Part shown: positions 1 through 5,960 of the stretch, in pieces
Numbering within the stretch: position 1 is the first letter of the stretch
Layout: every line of letters begins with the position of its first letter
Assembly: GCA_015257445.1 (NCBI GenBank)
Contig: JABZKE010000035.1
Coordinates: 1 to 6,072 of the forward strand
Length of the DNA stretch: 6,072 bases
Direction of reading: 5' to 3'
Source: Nanosynbacter sp.
GTDB taxonomy: Bacteria > Patescibacteriota > Saccharimonadia > Saccharimonadales > Saccharimonadaceae
The notes under the pieces: model-generated
The model's input: only the letters and a program-made list of their open reading frames with translations
Databases searched by the model: none
Told to the model about the DNA's origin: nothing
Position numbers and translations under genes: made by a program

Positions 1-84
1 AAAACCACCGCTACGGTTCGTGATACCTCTGGCTGGAATGGAAATTACCTAGGATATTTCTCTGGTACGGATACCTGCCAATAA
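1..84 (+). CDS. 3' end of an unidentified protein (27 residues visible)
   Basis: Reading from base 1 gives an open frame of 27 codons ending in TAA at 82-84. The residues end in GWNGNYLGYFSGTDTCQ, rich in Gly, Thr, Tyr and Asn with a cysteine next to last. This composition would suit the C-terminus of an extracellular or pilus-like protein, but the fragment is too short to name a family. Of the other two plus frames, one stops near base 21 and the other near base 50, so this frame is the most plausible. Codon choice (ACC, GGT, CGT) resembles the neighbours. A promoter follows at once, which agrees with a gene ending here. I see no hairpin terminator after it. The gene could also be a chance open frame. 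Confidence 0.4.
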   Translation, partial: KTTATVRDTSGWNGNYLGYFSGTDTCQ

Positions 85-89
85 TTAAC

Positions 90-118
90 TTGCTAAATCC
101 TCTCTTTTATGCTTTAAT
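90..118 (+). promoter_or_regulatory. Predicted promoter of the 176-residue unknown gene
   Basis: The -35 element TTGCTA (90-95, 4 of 6 to consensus) and the -10 element TTTAAT (113-118, 5 of 6) are 17 bases apart. A TG at 110-111 makes it an extended -10. The start of transcription would be near 125, giving a leader of about 48 bases. The element ATGCTTTAAT closely resembles those before secE and arcA. Confidence 0.65.
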
Positions 119-172
119 ATAAACACTTTAGTACCTTAACAGGAAAATCGTGTTGTAAAAAGGAGGGTTACC

Positions 173-703
173 ATGGAAGGTTTCTTAGACAAACGCAAAT
201 TAGAAAATGAAGCTAGTTTCAAAGAAGTTTTACACGTTTTAGACGAAGCCTACAATCTTTTCAGCCTACGATTTTGTTGGTCCGATATGATCGAAACTAC
301 CAACACTGAGACCAGAAGAAAAGATTACGACGAACTACAAAACACCACCGATTTCGATCGTAGATTACGTCTCTGGTATCAGGACAAAAATTCTGCACCG
401 CTCGAAGTCCCCAAAGAAATTCATGCCACTATCTCTGTCGACCGCATCACCAGCGTGATGCCGAGATGCGCCAAGCAACATGCCAGGCACTATCGTAATG
501 ATCACATTAAATTTCGTACTTTTCAGTTTAGTGTCAAATCACTTCGGCGTCTACCTAAGGAGGAAACTCGCAAAATCTATAATGAGTATAGTCTTCCTAC
601 TGACCTCTGGGATGCTATTAGTAAAGGCGATGTCTATGTTATTACTACCACCAGTGGCGAAGAACTAAATCTGGTTCATCGCACTACCGACCAAAAGGCT
701 TAA
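173..703 (+). CDS. Hypothetical protein of 176 residues, own transcription unit
   Basis: I do not recognise this protein. The start is well supported: AGGAGG at 161-166 sits 6 bases before the ATG, and the gene lies between its own promoter (90-118) and terminator (733-758), so it looks like a real monocistronic gene. The product appears soluble and cytoplasmic, with no signal peptide and no membrane segment. Residues 1-35 look helical and amphipathic. Residues 38-75 are strongly charged (ETTNTETRRKDYDE, then FDRRLRLWYQD). Residues 84-125 are basic and contain two cysteine or histidine groupings (C99, H103, H106, H111). The C-terminal part (residues 150-172) looks like a small beta unit (DVYVITTTSG). 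The basic, histidine-bearing middle could bind nucleic acid or metal, but no known motif is complete. Leucine codons here include more TTA and CTA than in nusG or the arc genes, suggesting lower expression. It may be lineage-restricted. Confidence 0.8.
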   Translation: MEGFLDKRKLENEASFKEVLHVLDEAYNLFSLRFCWSDMIETTNTETRRKDYDELQNTTDFDRRLRLWYQDKNSAPLEVPKEIHATISVDRITSVMPRCAKQHARHYRNDHIKFRTFQFSVKSLRRLPKEETRKIYNEYSLPTDLWDAISKGDVYVITTTSGEELNLVHRTTDQKA

Positions 704-732
704 TGTCACCGAAAAACGCAACACAATTTTTC

Positions 733-758
733 ACCCCCGGATTCGGGGGTCTTTTTTT
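733..758 (+). terminator. Rho-independent terminator after the unknown gene
   Basis: A perfect 7-base-pair GC-rich stem, ACCCCCG (733-739) with CGGGGGT (744-750), closes a GATT loop and is followed by seven T residues (752-758). It lies 30 bases after the stop codon of the 176-residue gene and insulates the secE-nusG unit from it. Confidence 0.93.
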
Positions 759-769
759 ATCCTAGATCA

Positions 770-798
770 TTTACAAAAACTCCTTTACATGCTACAAT
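770..798 (+). promoter_or_regulatory. Predicted promoter of secE-nusG
   Basis: TTTACA (770-775, 5 of 6) and TACAAT (793-798, 5 of 6) are separated by exactly 17 bases. A TG at 790-791 gives an extended -10 (ATGCTACAAT). This is the best promoter in the window, as expected for a housekeeping unit. Transcription should start near 805, immediately before the hairpin at 808-824. Confidence 0.8.
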
Positions 799-807
799 CT
801 ACTTGAC

Positions 808-831
808 AGTCTGGTTATCAGACTATTTTTT
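808..831 (+). promoter_or_regulatory. Leader hairpin plus T-tract before secE
   Basis: AGTCTG (808-813) and CAGACT (819-824) form a perfect 6-base-pair stem with the loop GTTAT. After one A comes a run of six T (826-831). The hairpin would begin about 3 bases into the predicted transcript and end about 11 bases before the Shine-Dalgarno site. It could act as a weak attenuator, a pause site or a stabilising 5' end. The stem is short and only moderately GC-rich, so it is unlikely to be a full terminator. Its function is inferred. Confidence 0.45.
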
Positions 832-835
832 ATGG

Positions 836-841
836 AAGGAG
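836..841 (+). promoter_or_regulatory. Close-set ribosome binding site of secE
   Basis: AAGGAG lies only 3 bases before the ATG at 845, shorter than the 6-7 bases before the unknown gene, nusG, arcA and arcB. No other in-frame ATG offers a better start. The tight spacing may lower SecE initiation. Confidence 0.6.
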
Positions 842-844
842 TAT

Positions 845-1318
845 ATGGCGCACATCACCCGCATCAAAGCAGGTCAATCTGGATCAAAAAATTCAGAAGA
901 AACCAAAGCTTCTGGCAAAAATCCAGAACCTAAAAAACTGATTCAAGACAACGCCGAAATCCACGCGGATGTCGCAGAATCAACAATCAACGACAAAAAG
1001 TCCCTTAAAAACGCAAAAAAGCTTGCCAAATTAGAGAAAAAAGCCGAAAAACTGGCCGCCAAAAAGACTAAGAAGGCCTCCGGTGAAAAATCCAAGAATC
1101 CACTCATTCGTTTCTTACTCTTCATCACCACTCCGATTCGTGCTTTCTTCCGCTACCTCGTCGAATCTTGGCAAGAGCTCAAGCAAGTGCGTTGGCCAAA
1201 TCGTAAAATGACCTGGAAGCTCGTCTTCGCCGTTATTTTATACACCGTCATCTTCGCCGCTTTTATTATGGTACTTGACGCATTATTCACATTATTGTTT
1301 AATAATTTATTGAAATAG
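845..1318 (+). CDS. secE: Preprotein translocase subunit SecE, with long lysine-rich N-terminus
   Basis: SecE is the small essential clamp subunit of the SecYEG channel in the cytoplasmic membrane. The family is recognised in the last 55 or so residues: an amphipathic segment ending in ESWQELKQVRWPNRK (107-121), which holds the conserved K/R-x-V-x-W-P core, followed by one membrane helix at about 124-152. The product has 157 residues, whereas single-helix SecE proteins usually have 60-90. The excess is a hydrophilic N-terminus (1-85), with a run of Lys, Ala and Glu at 51-78 likely to form a charged helix or coiled coil. Residues 88-100 are hydrophobic and may lie on the membrane surface. The start at 845 is chosen for the AAGGAG just upstream. 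An upstream TTG at 803 is rejected because it overlaps the predicted transcription start. nusG follows after 21 bases, the usual secE-nusG pairing. The stop is TAG, the only non-TAA stop in the window. Confidence 0.95.
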   Translation: MAHITRIKAGQSGSKNSEETKASGKNPEPKKLIQDNAEIHADVAESTINDKKSLKNAKKLAKLEKKAEKLAAKKTKKASGEKSKNPLIRFLLFITTPIRAFFRYLVESWQELKQVRWPNRKMTWKLVFAVILYTVIFAAFIMVLDALFTLLFNNLLK

Positions 1319-1339
1319 GAAAGAGAAAAAGGAAATCAC

Positions 1340-1888
1340 ATGGCAGTAAACCGTTATGACGACACCCTCCAATGGTACACCGTAAGCACCTACAGTGGTT
1401 ACGAAGATAAGGTCGCCGAATCTATCAAACAACGTCTCGATAGTGCTGAATTCGAAGGCAAAATCCTCGACGCTATCGTACCAAAAGAAAAGCAAATCGA
1501 AATCAAAAACGGCAAGCGCAAAATCGTCGACCGTAAAATCTTCCAAGGCTACGTCCTCGTTCAGATGCGCCTCTCTGATGAAACTTGGTACATCATCCGC
1601 AACACCCCAGGCGTCACTGGTTTCGTCGGTACTGGCACTCAGCCAACTCCAGTTTCCGAAAAGGAAATTAACAAAATCAAGAAGCGTATGGGTGTAGAAG
1701 ATCCAAAATATTCTGTTAATTACGCACTTAACGAAGTTATCGCCATTACCGATGGACCATTCAAGGGCTTCGAAGGCACCATCGCTGAAATCGACTCCAG
1801 CAAGGGTAAGCTCCGTGTCATGGTTTCCATGTTTGGTCGCGAAACGCCAGTCGAACTTGACGCCCTTCAAGTTAAGAAAATTGACTAA
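1340..1888 (+). CDS. nusG: Transcription termination/antitermination factor NusG
   Basis: NusG binds the RNA polymerase clamp, promotes processive elongation or pausing, and can link transcription to Rho or to the ribosome. The 182-residue length is normal (about 180). The NGN domain spans about 10-115, with the start WYTVSTYSGYEDKV (12-25), the strand QGYVLVQM (69-76) and RNTPGVTGFVG (87-97). The KOW domain spans about 130-182, with the motif VIAITDGPFKGFEGTI (133-148) and the family ending FGRETPVELDALQVKKI (165-181). There is no inserted domain. The start is supported by AAAAAGGAAA about 6 bases upstream. The gene shares a unit with secE and is followed by a terminator, so it is the last gene of that transcript. 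Its strongly C-ending codon bias suggests high expression. Confidence 0.97.
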   Translation: MAVNRYDDTLQWYTVSTYSGYEDKVAESIKQRLDSAEFEGKILDAIVPKEKQIEIKNGKRKIVDRKIFQGYVLVQMRLSDETWYIIRNTPGVTGFVGTGTQPTPVSEKEINKIKKRMGVEDPKYSVNYALNEVIAITDGPFKGFEGTIAEIDSSKGKLRVMVSMFGRETPVELDALQVKKID

Positions 1889-1911
1889 TTCCATAAAAAT
1901 TTCTTTAATCC

Positions 1912-1943
1912 AAAATCAGATCTCGCTCCGGGGTCTGATTTTT
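1912..1943 (+). terminator. Rho-independent terminator after nusG
   Basis: AAAATCAGA (1912-1920) pairs perfectly with TCTGATTTT (1934-1942). Inside it, 1921-1924 and 1930-1933 can add four pairs (two of them G-T), leaving the loop GCTCC. The T-rich right arm runs on to 1943. It lies 24 bases after the nusG stop and separates secE-nusG from the arc genes. Confidence 0.85.
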
Positions 1944-1958
1944 ATTAATCCCGATCTA

Positions 1959-1987
1959 TTATCAAGGCCGTTTTGTTATCAAGACTG
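1959..1987 (+). repeat. Imperfect 12-base direct repeat upstream of arcA
   Basis: TTATCAAGGCCG (1959-1970) and TTATCAAGACTG (1976-1987) match at 10 of 12 positions, with the first eight identical, and are offset by 17 bases. They lie between the nusG terminator and the arcA -10 element, the usual place for activator sites. Each copy contains ATCAA, which resembles a half-site of the FNR/CRP family, but the copies are direct rather than inverted. A regulatory role is inferred only. Confidence 0.4.
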
Positions 1988-2014
1988 ATTTATTTTAATT
2001 GCTTATGCTATAAT
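1986..2014 (+). promoter_or_regulatory. Predicted extended -10 promoter of arcA-arcB
   Basis: TATAAT (2009-2014) is a perfect -10, preceded by TG at 2006-2007, giving ATGCTATAAT. At the usual 17-base distance the -35 position (1986-1991) reads TGATTT, a poor match. A strong extended -10 with a weak -35 suits a promoter that depends on an activator. Transcription should start near 2021, leaving a leader of about 25 bases. Confidence 0.7.
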
Positions 2015-2024
2015 CAGCTTATAG
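2008..2024 (+). promoter_or_regulatory. Dyad overlapping the arcA -10 and start site (candidate operator)
   Basis: CTATAA (2008-2013) and TTATAG (2019-2024) form a perfect 6-base inverted repeat around TCAGC. It covers the -10 element and the predicted transcription start, so a bound protein would block RNA polymerase. A similar TATAA/TTATA dyad precedes the transporter gene (4348-4370). AT-rich dyads arise easily by chance, so this is tentative. Confidence 0.35.
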
Positions 2025-2045
2025 AAATTTTAAACGGAGAATCTA

Positions 2046-3281
2046 ATGGAACCACAAATCCAAGTTAATTCGGAAATTGGTCGCCTCAAAACCGTACTTC
2101 TTCATCGTCCAGGCGAAGAACTCGAGGCCCTCACTCCTGAATATATGAGCCGTATGCTTTTCGACGACGTGCCATATCTAAAGGTCGCACAAGAGGAACA
2201 TGACGCCTTCGCTAATGTCTTGCGTGAAAACGGCGTAGAGGTACTTTATCTTGATCAACTCGCCGCTGAGGCCCTTGCTAACGAAGAAGTCCGCGACCGC
2301 TTCATTGTCGAAATGGTCCGCGCCTCTAAGCAAGAAGAAACTTTTTCGACTTTTGCCATCGTTAACTATCTGCAAACTCTCGACCCACTCACCATGGTGC
2401 GCAAGGTCATGGCCGGCGTCAAAAAGAGCGAAGTTGAAGATATGGAACCTACCAACAAGCAGCTTCATCATTTCATGGTCAATGATTATCCATTCTATCT
2501 TGATCCAATGCCAAACCTTTATTTCACCCGCGACCCAGCCGCTTCTATCGGTAATGGTCTCACCATTAATAAGATGCACTGGCCAGCCCGTCGTCGCGAA
2601 TCACTCTTCATGCAATATATCTTGAAGTATCATCCACGTTTTGCGAACCAAAATATTCCAGTTTGGTACAATCGCAATAATCGCTTCTCCGTCGAAGGTG
2701 GTGACGAATTAGTCTTAAATAAGCACACTGTCGCCATTGGTATCTCTGAGCGTACTGAAGCTGAAGCTATTGAACGTATCGCTTCACGCCTCTTCCATGA
2801 CTCCGAATTTACCCGCGTCCTCGCCATTAAAATTCCAGCCAAGCGTGCTTTCATGCACCTCGACACCGTCTTCACCATGATTGATTACGACAAATTCTCC
2901 GTCCATCCAGAAATCATGACCGCCGGTGGTGAACTCGATATCTATGTCCTCGACAAATCCAACACTCATGTTGGCTACGAAGTTACCCATCGTCGTGATC
3001 TCACTAATGTCCTAGCTGAGTCCCTCGGTGTATCAAAAGTTCAACTCATCCAATGTGGTAATGGCGACCCAATCGCTGCCGCTCGCGAGCAATGGAATGA
3101 TGGTTCCAATACCCTCGCCATCGCTCCAGGTGTCGTAATTACTTATGATCGTAACTACGTTACCAATGAAGCCTTACATAAAGCCGGTCTCAAAGTTATC
3201 GAAGTGGCTGGTAGCGAACTCGGTCGTGGTCGTGGCGGCCCGCGTTGTATGTCTATGCCACTCTTCAGGGAGGAAATCTAA
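2046..3281 (+). CDS. arcA: Arginine deiminase (ArcA)
   Basis: ArcA hydrolyses L-arginine to L-citrulline and ammonia in the cytoplasm, the first step of the ADI pathway (EC 3.5.3.6). The 411 residues match the usual length of about 405-420. The start is preceded by GGAG at 2036-2039, 6 bases away. The catalytic set known from the Pseudomonas enzyme can be read in order: the Asp of FTRDP (D163), the Glu of VEGGDE (E217), His and Asp of [10 protein letters not shown] (H271, D273), and the nucleophilic Cys of [13 protein letters not shown] (C401). The N-terminal [12 protein letters not shown] (12-23) and [13 protein letters not shown] (157-169) are also typical. No key residue is missing, so the enzyme should be active. 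The gene is first in its unit and shares one base with arcB, implying tightly linked translation. Ammonia release would also raise local pH. Confidence 0.98.
   Translation: MEPQIQVNSEIGRLKTVLLHRPGEELEALTPEYMSRMLFDDVPYLKVAQEEHDAFANVLRENGVEVLYLDQLAAEALANEEVRDRFIVEMVRASKQEETFSTFAIVNYLQTLDPLTMVRKVMAGVKKSEVEDMEPTNKQLHHFMVNDYPFYLDPMPNLYFTRDPAASIGNGLTINKMHWPARRRESLFMQYILKYHPRFANQNIPVWYNRNNRFSVEGGDELVLNKHTVAIGISERTEAEAIERIASRLFHDSEFTRVLAIKIPAKRAFMHLDTVFTMIDYDKFSVHPEIMTAGGELDIYVLDKSNTHVGYEVTHRRDLTNVLAESLGVSKVQLIQCGNGDPIAAAREQWNDGSNTLAIAPGVVITYDRNYVTNEALHKAGLKVIEVAGSELGRGRGGPRCMSMPLFREEI
3268..3273 (+). promoter_or_regulatory. Ribosome binding site that decides the arcB start
   Basis: GGGAGG lies inside the last codons of arcA, 7 bases before the ATG at 3281. 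It supports that start over an in-frame ATG at 3245, which would add 12 residues unlike any OTC N-terminus and lies upstream of this site. Confidence 0.8.
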
Positions 3282-4273
3282 TGTTAAATCTTAAAGGTCG
3301 TTCATTCTTAACTCTTAAAGACTTCACCCCGCGCGAAGTTCAAACCATGCTGGAAACTGCCAAGCAACTCAAAAATAATAAGCTCACTGGTGTTTCCAAC
3401 AAAAACCACGAAGGGAAGACTATTGCTCTTCTTTTTGAAAAAGCTTCCACCAGAACTCGTTGTGCATTCGTGTGTGGCGCCCGCGATCTCGGTATGCACG
3501 CTGAGTATCTCGGCAAGGACGATATCCAACTCGGTAAAAAAGAATCCGTCCGCGACACCGCTTTAGTGCTTGGCCGCATGTTTGACGGTATTGAATTTCG
3601 TGGTTTCGCCCATGAGACCGTCGAAGAACTTGCTAAATACGCTGGCGTTCCAGTCTGGAATGGTCTAACTGATAAATTCCATCCAACTCAAGGCCTGGCA
3701 GATATGTTGACTATTATGGAACACGTAGGCCATCTACGTGGCACCCACCTCGCTTACGTGGGTGACGGCCGAAATAACGTCGCCAATACCTTAATGATTG
3801 CTTCGGCACTACTTGGTCTTCATTTTTCCATCGGTACCCCTCGCGAGCTTTTCCCAGAACAATCTCTTATCGATGAGTGCAACGCCATAACTAAAAAATA
3901 TCAAACCGGCGCCACCATCAAAATCGTGGAAAATCCTTACGAAGCTGTCGCTGATGCCGACGCCATTTATACCGACGTCTGGGTTTCCATGGGCGAAGAA
4001 GACAAATTCGAAGAACGCATTAATCTGCTTAAATCCTACCAAGTTAATCGTGAGCTCATGCAGGCTACTCGCAAGAAAAATACTATTTTCTTACACTGTT
4101 TGCCGGCCTTCCACGATAAGAAAACTAAGATTGGTAAAGAAATTCTCGAACAATACGGCCTTGACGCCATGGAAGTCTCCGACGAAGTCTTCTACAGTCC
4201 GAACAGCGTTGTCTTTGACCAAGCGGAAAACCGAGTTTATACCATTGAAGCAGTCATGGATCTAACCCTCTAA
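3281..4273 (+). CDS. arcB: Catabolic ornithine carbamoyltransferase (ArcB)
   Basis: ArcB phosphorolyses citrulline to ornithine and carbamoyl phosphate, the second ADI step (EC 2.1.3.3, run in reverse). The 330 residues fit the family. Carbamoyl phosphate contacts are the loop STRTR (56-60), FRGF (106-109) and HPTQ (134-137). The ornithine-binding and catalytic part includes DVWVSMGEE (232-240) and HCLPAFHD (272-279). The fold is two domains, a carbamoyl phosphate half to about 150 and an amino acid half after it. The wording [10 protein letters not shown] (100-109) and the position behind arcA favour the catabolic ArcB over the biosynthetic ArgF, and no other arginine synthesis gene is seen here. 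The stop of arcA and the ATG of arcB overlap as TAATG, pointing to coupled translation. A strong terminator follows 23 bases after the stop. Confidence 0.96.
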   Translation: MLNLKGRSFLTLKDFTPREVQTMLETAKQLKNNKLTGVSNKNHEGKTIALLFEKASTRTRCAFVCGARDLGMHAEYLGKDDIQLGKKESVRDTALVLGRMFDGIEFRGFAHETVEELAKYAGVPVWNGLTDKFHPTQGLADMLTIMEHVGHLRGTHLAYVGDGRNNVANTLMIASALLGLHFSIGTPRELFPEQSLIDECNAITKKYQTGATIKIVENPYEAVADADAIYTDVWVSMGEEDKFEERINLLKSYQVNRELMQATRKKNTIFLHCLPAFHDKKTKIGKEILEQYGLDAMEVSDEVFYSPNSVVFDQAENRVYTIEAVMDLTL

Positions 4274-4296
4274 ACAGTTTTCAGTTTTCCACAATG

Positions 4297-4326
4297 AAAA
4301 AGAAGCAGACCCCCTGCTTCTTTTTT
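4297..4326 (+). terminator. Rho-independent terminator between arcB and the transporter gene
   Basis: AGAAGCAG (4301-4308) and CTGCTTCT (4314-4321) form a perfect 8-base-pair stem with the loop ACCCC. Flanking A and T runs can lengthen it to 12 pairs (4297-4325). Six T residues (4321-4326) provide the tail. A and T runs on both sides mean it could also work on the other strand. It splits the arc cluster into two transcription units, possibly with read-through. Confidence 0.9.
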
Positions 4327-4334
4327 AGCATAAG

Positions 4335-4343
4335 TGTTATACT
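4335..4343 (+). promoter_or_regulatory. Predicted extended -10 promoter of arcD-arcC
   Basis: TGTTATACT contains a -10 of TATACT (4338-4343, 5 of 6) with TG at 4335-4336. The -35 position at 17 bases (4315-4320, TGCTTC) lies in the terminator stem and is poor. An alternative -10 is TATAAA at 4351-4356, which would place the dyad over the -10 exactly as at arcA. Either gives a leader of under 35 bases. That a promoter exists between the terminator and the gene is more certain than its exact position. Confidence 0.5.
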
Positions 4344-4347
4344 TGAG

Positions 4348-4370
4348 TCATATAAACCAAACTTATATGA
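4348..4370 (+). promoter_or_regulatory. Perfect 8-base dyad before arcD (candidate operator or leader hairpin)
   Basis: TCATATAA (4348-4355) and TTATATGA (4363-4370) are perfect inverted copies around ACCAAAC. The dyad fills the space between the predicted promoter and the ribosome binding site. It could be a protein-binding operator. In RNA it would form an AU-rich stem reaching the edge of the Shine-Dalgarno site. It does not match the known 18-base ARG box consensus well. Confidence 0.45.
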
Positions 4371-4375
4371 AAGGA
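4370..4375 (+). promoter_or_regulatory. Ribosome binding site that decides the arcD start
   Basis: AAAGGA sits 5 bases before the ATG at 4381. It rules out the in-frame ATG at 4294, which lies at the foot of the terminator hairpin, upstream of the promoter, and has no Shine-Dalgarno site. Confidence 0.75.
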
Positions 4376-4380
4376 CATAT

Positions 4381-5958
4381 ATGGTTGCAAAACCTCAAAA
4401 GGTGAAGAAACAACCAAAACAAAAAACCCCTCATACCAAGAAGGTATCGGCTTTTGCTGTTTTGTTTGCGATCATCGGCCTGATGGCAGCCCTAACCTGG
4501 GTTATTCCATCCGGTAAATATAACATGATTAAAGACCCGAATGATCCGTCTCAGGAAATTCGCGAAGCCGGCACCTACCAGCGCATCGACAAAGTCGAAC
4601 ACATCGTAGATGAAGAGACTGGAGAAGTCACCACTGTCGACCATCGCCAAGGGCTTTGGGATGTCTTTATGGCACCAATCAAAGGTATGGCTGATCGTCT
4701 TGATGTCATCGTTTTCGTCTTAATTCTCGGTGGCTTCCTGGGTATTACCATGAAAACTGGTGCCCTCGATGCAGCTCTCGGTGGTCTTCTCAAGAAGATG
4801 AATGGTAAAGAAATTTTCCTTATCCCAATCTTGATGACCTTATTCGCTATTGGTGGTACCACTTATGGTATGCAAGAAGAAGCTGTCGCCTTTTATGCCC
4901 TTATCATTCCAGTCATGATGGCTGCTGGGTATAATTCCATGACCGCCATGATGATGATTGTCTTAGGTGGCGGAGTCGGTGTGCTAGCTTCCACGGTCAA
5001 CCCATTTTCTACGGGTATTGCCGCTAGAACCGCTGACGTTCAACTCGGCAACATCCTTTGGATTCAAATGCTCGTCCTCGTAGTCATGCTTGTTCTTGCC
5101 ATTCTTTTTGTCATGAATTACGCCAAGAAGGTCAAAGCTGGTAAATACGCTGACGATTCTTCCGTCGCTTCCACTTTTAAGCCAATTAATCTCAATAGTG
5201 TGCCAGAATATAATTTCAAGCGCCAACTCATCATGGGGGTTTTCGCTGTCACTTTCGTGATTATGATTATCTCCCTCATCCCTTGGAGTGGTTTTAAAAT
5301 TGACTTCTTCGATGTTTTACATGAGTTCTTTGCTGGGGTTCCAGTGCTTTCCACTATGCTTGGCGTAAACCACAACGGCGCCCTTGGTACTTGGTACTTT
5401 AACGAAATTTCTACCCTTTTCCTCATTTCGACTGTGGTAATTGCCTTCATCTACCGTAAAGAATTTAGCAAGAAAAATGTCTCCATCACCGACACTTTCA
5501 TTAAGGGGTCAGAAGACCTCTTAAGTGTCGCCGTAATTATCGCCGTGGCAGCTGGCGTTGCTATTGTCATGCGCGCCGGTGGTATCGAAGATACCATTAT
5601 TCACTGGGGTGAAAAAGGCCTCACCAATTTCAATGGTGGTCTTGTCGGCGTCTTGGCTTACATTTTCTACCTCCCACTTTCCTTCATTATCCCATCCTCC
5701 TCTGGCCTCGCTGCAGCTTCCATGCCAATCATTGCACCAGTCTCTGAGCTCGTAGGTAGCAACAAAGAAACCATGGTGGTAGCTTTTGCTAATGCTAATG
5801 GTTTACTTAACATGTTTGCCCCTACCATCGCCTCATTGATGGCCGGACTCACTCTATCCGGTGTATCTTACAAAACCTGGATTAAGCGTGTGGCTCCACT
5901 TATGGTAATCTTCGCTATTGTTAGCTTAGTCGCCGTCTTCGTTATGGGGATGATTTAA
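4381..5958 (+). CDS. arcD: YfcC-family (ArcD-type) arginine/ornithine antiporter
   Basis: The product is a 525-residue integral membrane protein of the YfcC/DcuC-like carrier family, the same family as the ArcD of streptococcal ADI clusters. Its likely role is exchange of external arginine for internal ornithine. The family alone would not fix the substrate; the flanking arcA, arcB and arcC do. A short lysine-rich cytoplasmic tail (1-21) leads into a first membrane helix at about 22-42, then a polar, acidic stretch at 46-95. Further helices are at about 108-126, 144-160, 167-206, 226-246, 283-301, 343-357, 380-398, 418-456, 464-490 and 503-524, about 12-13 in all. Family landmarks are AIGGTTYGMQEE (156-167), STVNPFSTGIA (204-214) and FIIPSSSGLAAASMP (435-449); the last two look like paired re-entrant loops of two inverted halves. 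It has its own promoter and dyad, and arcC begins two bases after its stop. Confidence 0.88.
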   Translation: MVAKPQKVKKQPKQKTPHTKKVSAFAVLFAIIGLMAALTWVIPSGKYNMIKDPNDPSQEIREAGTYQRIDKVEHIVDEETGEVTTVDHRQGLWDVFMAPIKGMADRLDVIVFVLILGGFLGITMKTGALDAALGGLLKKMNGKEIFLIPILMTLFAIGGTTYGMQEEAVAFYALIIPVMMAAGYNSMTAMMMIVLGGGVGVLASTVNPFSTGIAARTADVQLGNILWIQMLVLVVMLVLAILFVMNYAKKVKAGKYADDSSVASTFKPINLNSVPEYNFKRQLIMGVFAVTFVIMIISLIPWSGFKIDFFDVLHEFFAGVPVLSTMLGVNHNGALGTWYFNEISTLFLISTVVIAFIYRKEFSKKNVSITDTFIKGSEDLLSVAVIIAVAAGVAIVMRAGGIEDTIIHWGEKGLTNFNGGLVGVLAYIFYLPLSFIIPSSSGLAAASMPIIAPVSELVGSNKETMVVAFANANGLLNMFAPTIASLMAGLTLSGVSYKTWIKRVAPLMVIFAIVSLVAVFVMGMI

Positions 5959-5960
5959 TT

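Noticed and set aside
131..166. Pairing of CCTT (134-137) with the AAGG of the ribosome site as a leader switch
   Set aside because: Only four to five pairs with no supporting stem; too weak to claim a riboswitch.
803..829. TTGACA at 803-808 as a second -35 for secE
   Set aside because: The hexamer is perfect, but the best downstream -10 (TATTTT, 824-829) is only 15 bases away and poor; the 770-798 promoter is much better.
803..844. TTG at 803 as an upstream start for SecE
   Set aside because: It lies at or before the predicted transcription start and has no ribosome site; the ATG at 845 has AAGGAG just before it.
1307..1894. Long minus-strand open frame (195 codons) covering all of nusG
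   Set aside because: It mirrors nusG exactly, has no ribosome site or family resemblance, and its openness follows from the C-ending codon bias of nusG.
2178..2579. Minus-strand open frames inside arcA (also 2630-2990) and in the arcB and arcD regions
   Set aside because: All lie opposite well-identified genes, lack start signals and show no protein family features.
3245..3280. ATG at 3245 as the arcB start
   Set aside because: It would add 12 residues unlike the OTC N-terminus; GGGAGG at 3268-3273 serves the ATG at 3281.
4294..4380. ATG at 4294 as the arcD start
   Set aside because: The added 29 residues would be read from the terminator hairpin and promoter; AAAGGA fits the ATG at 4381.
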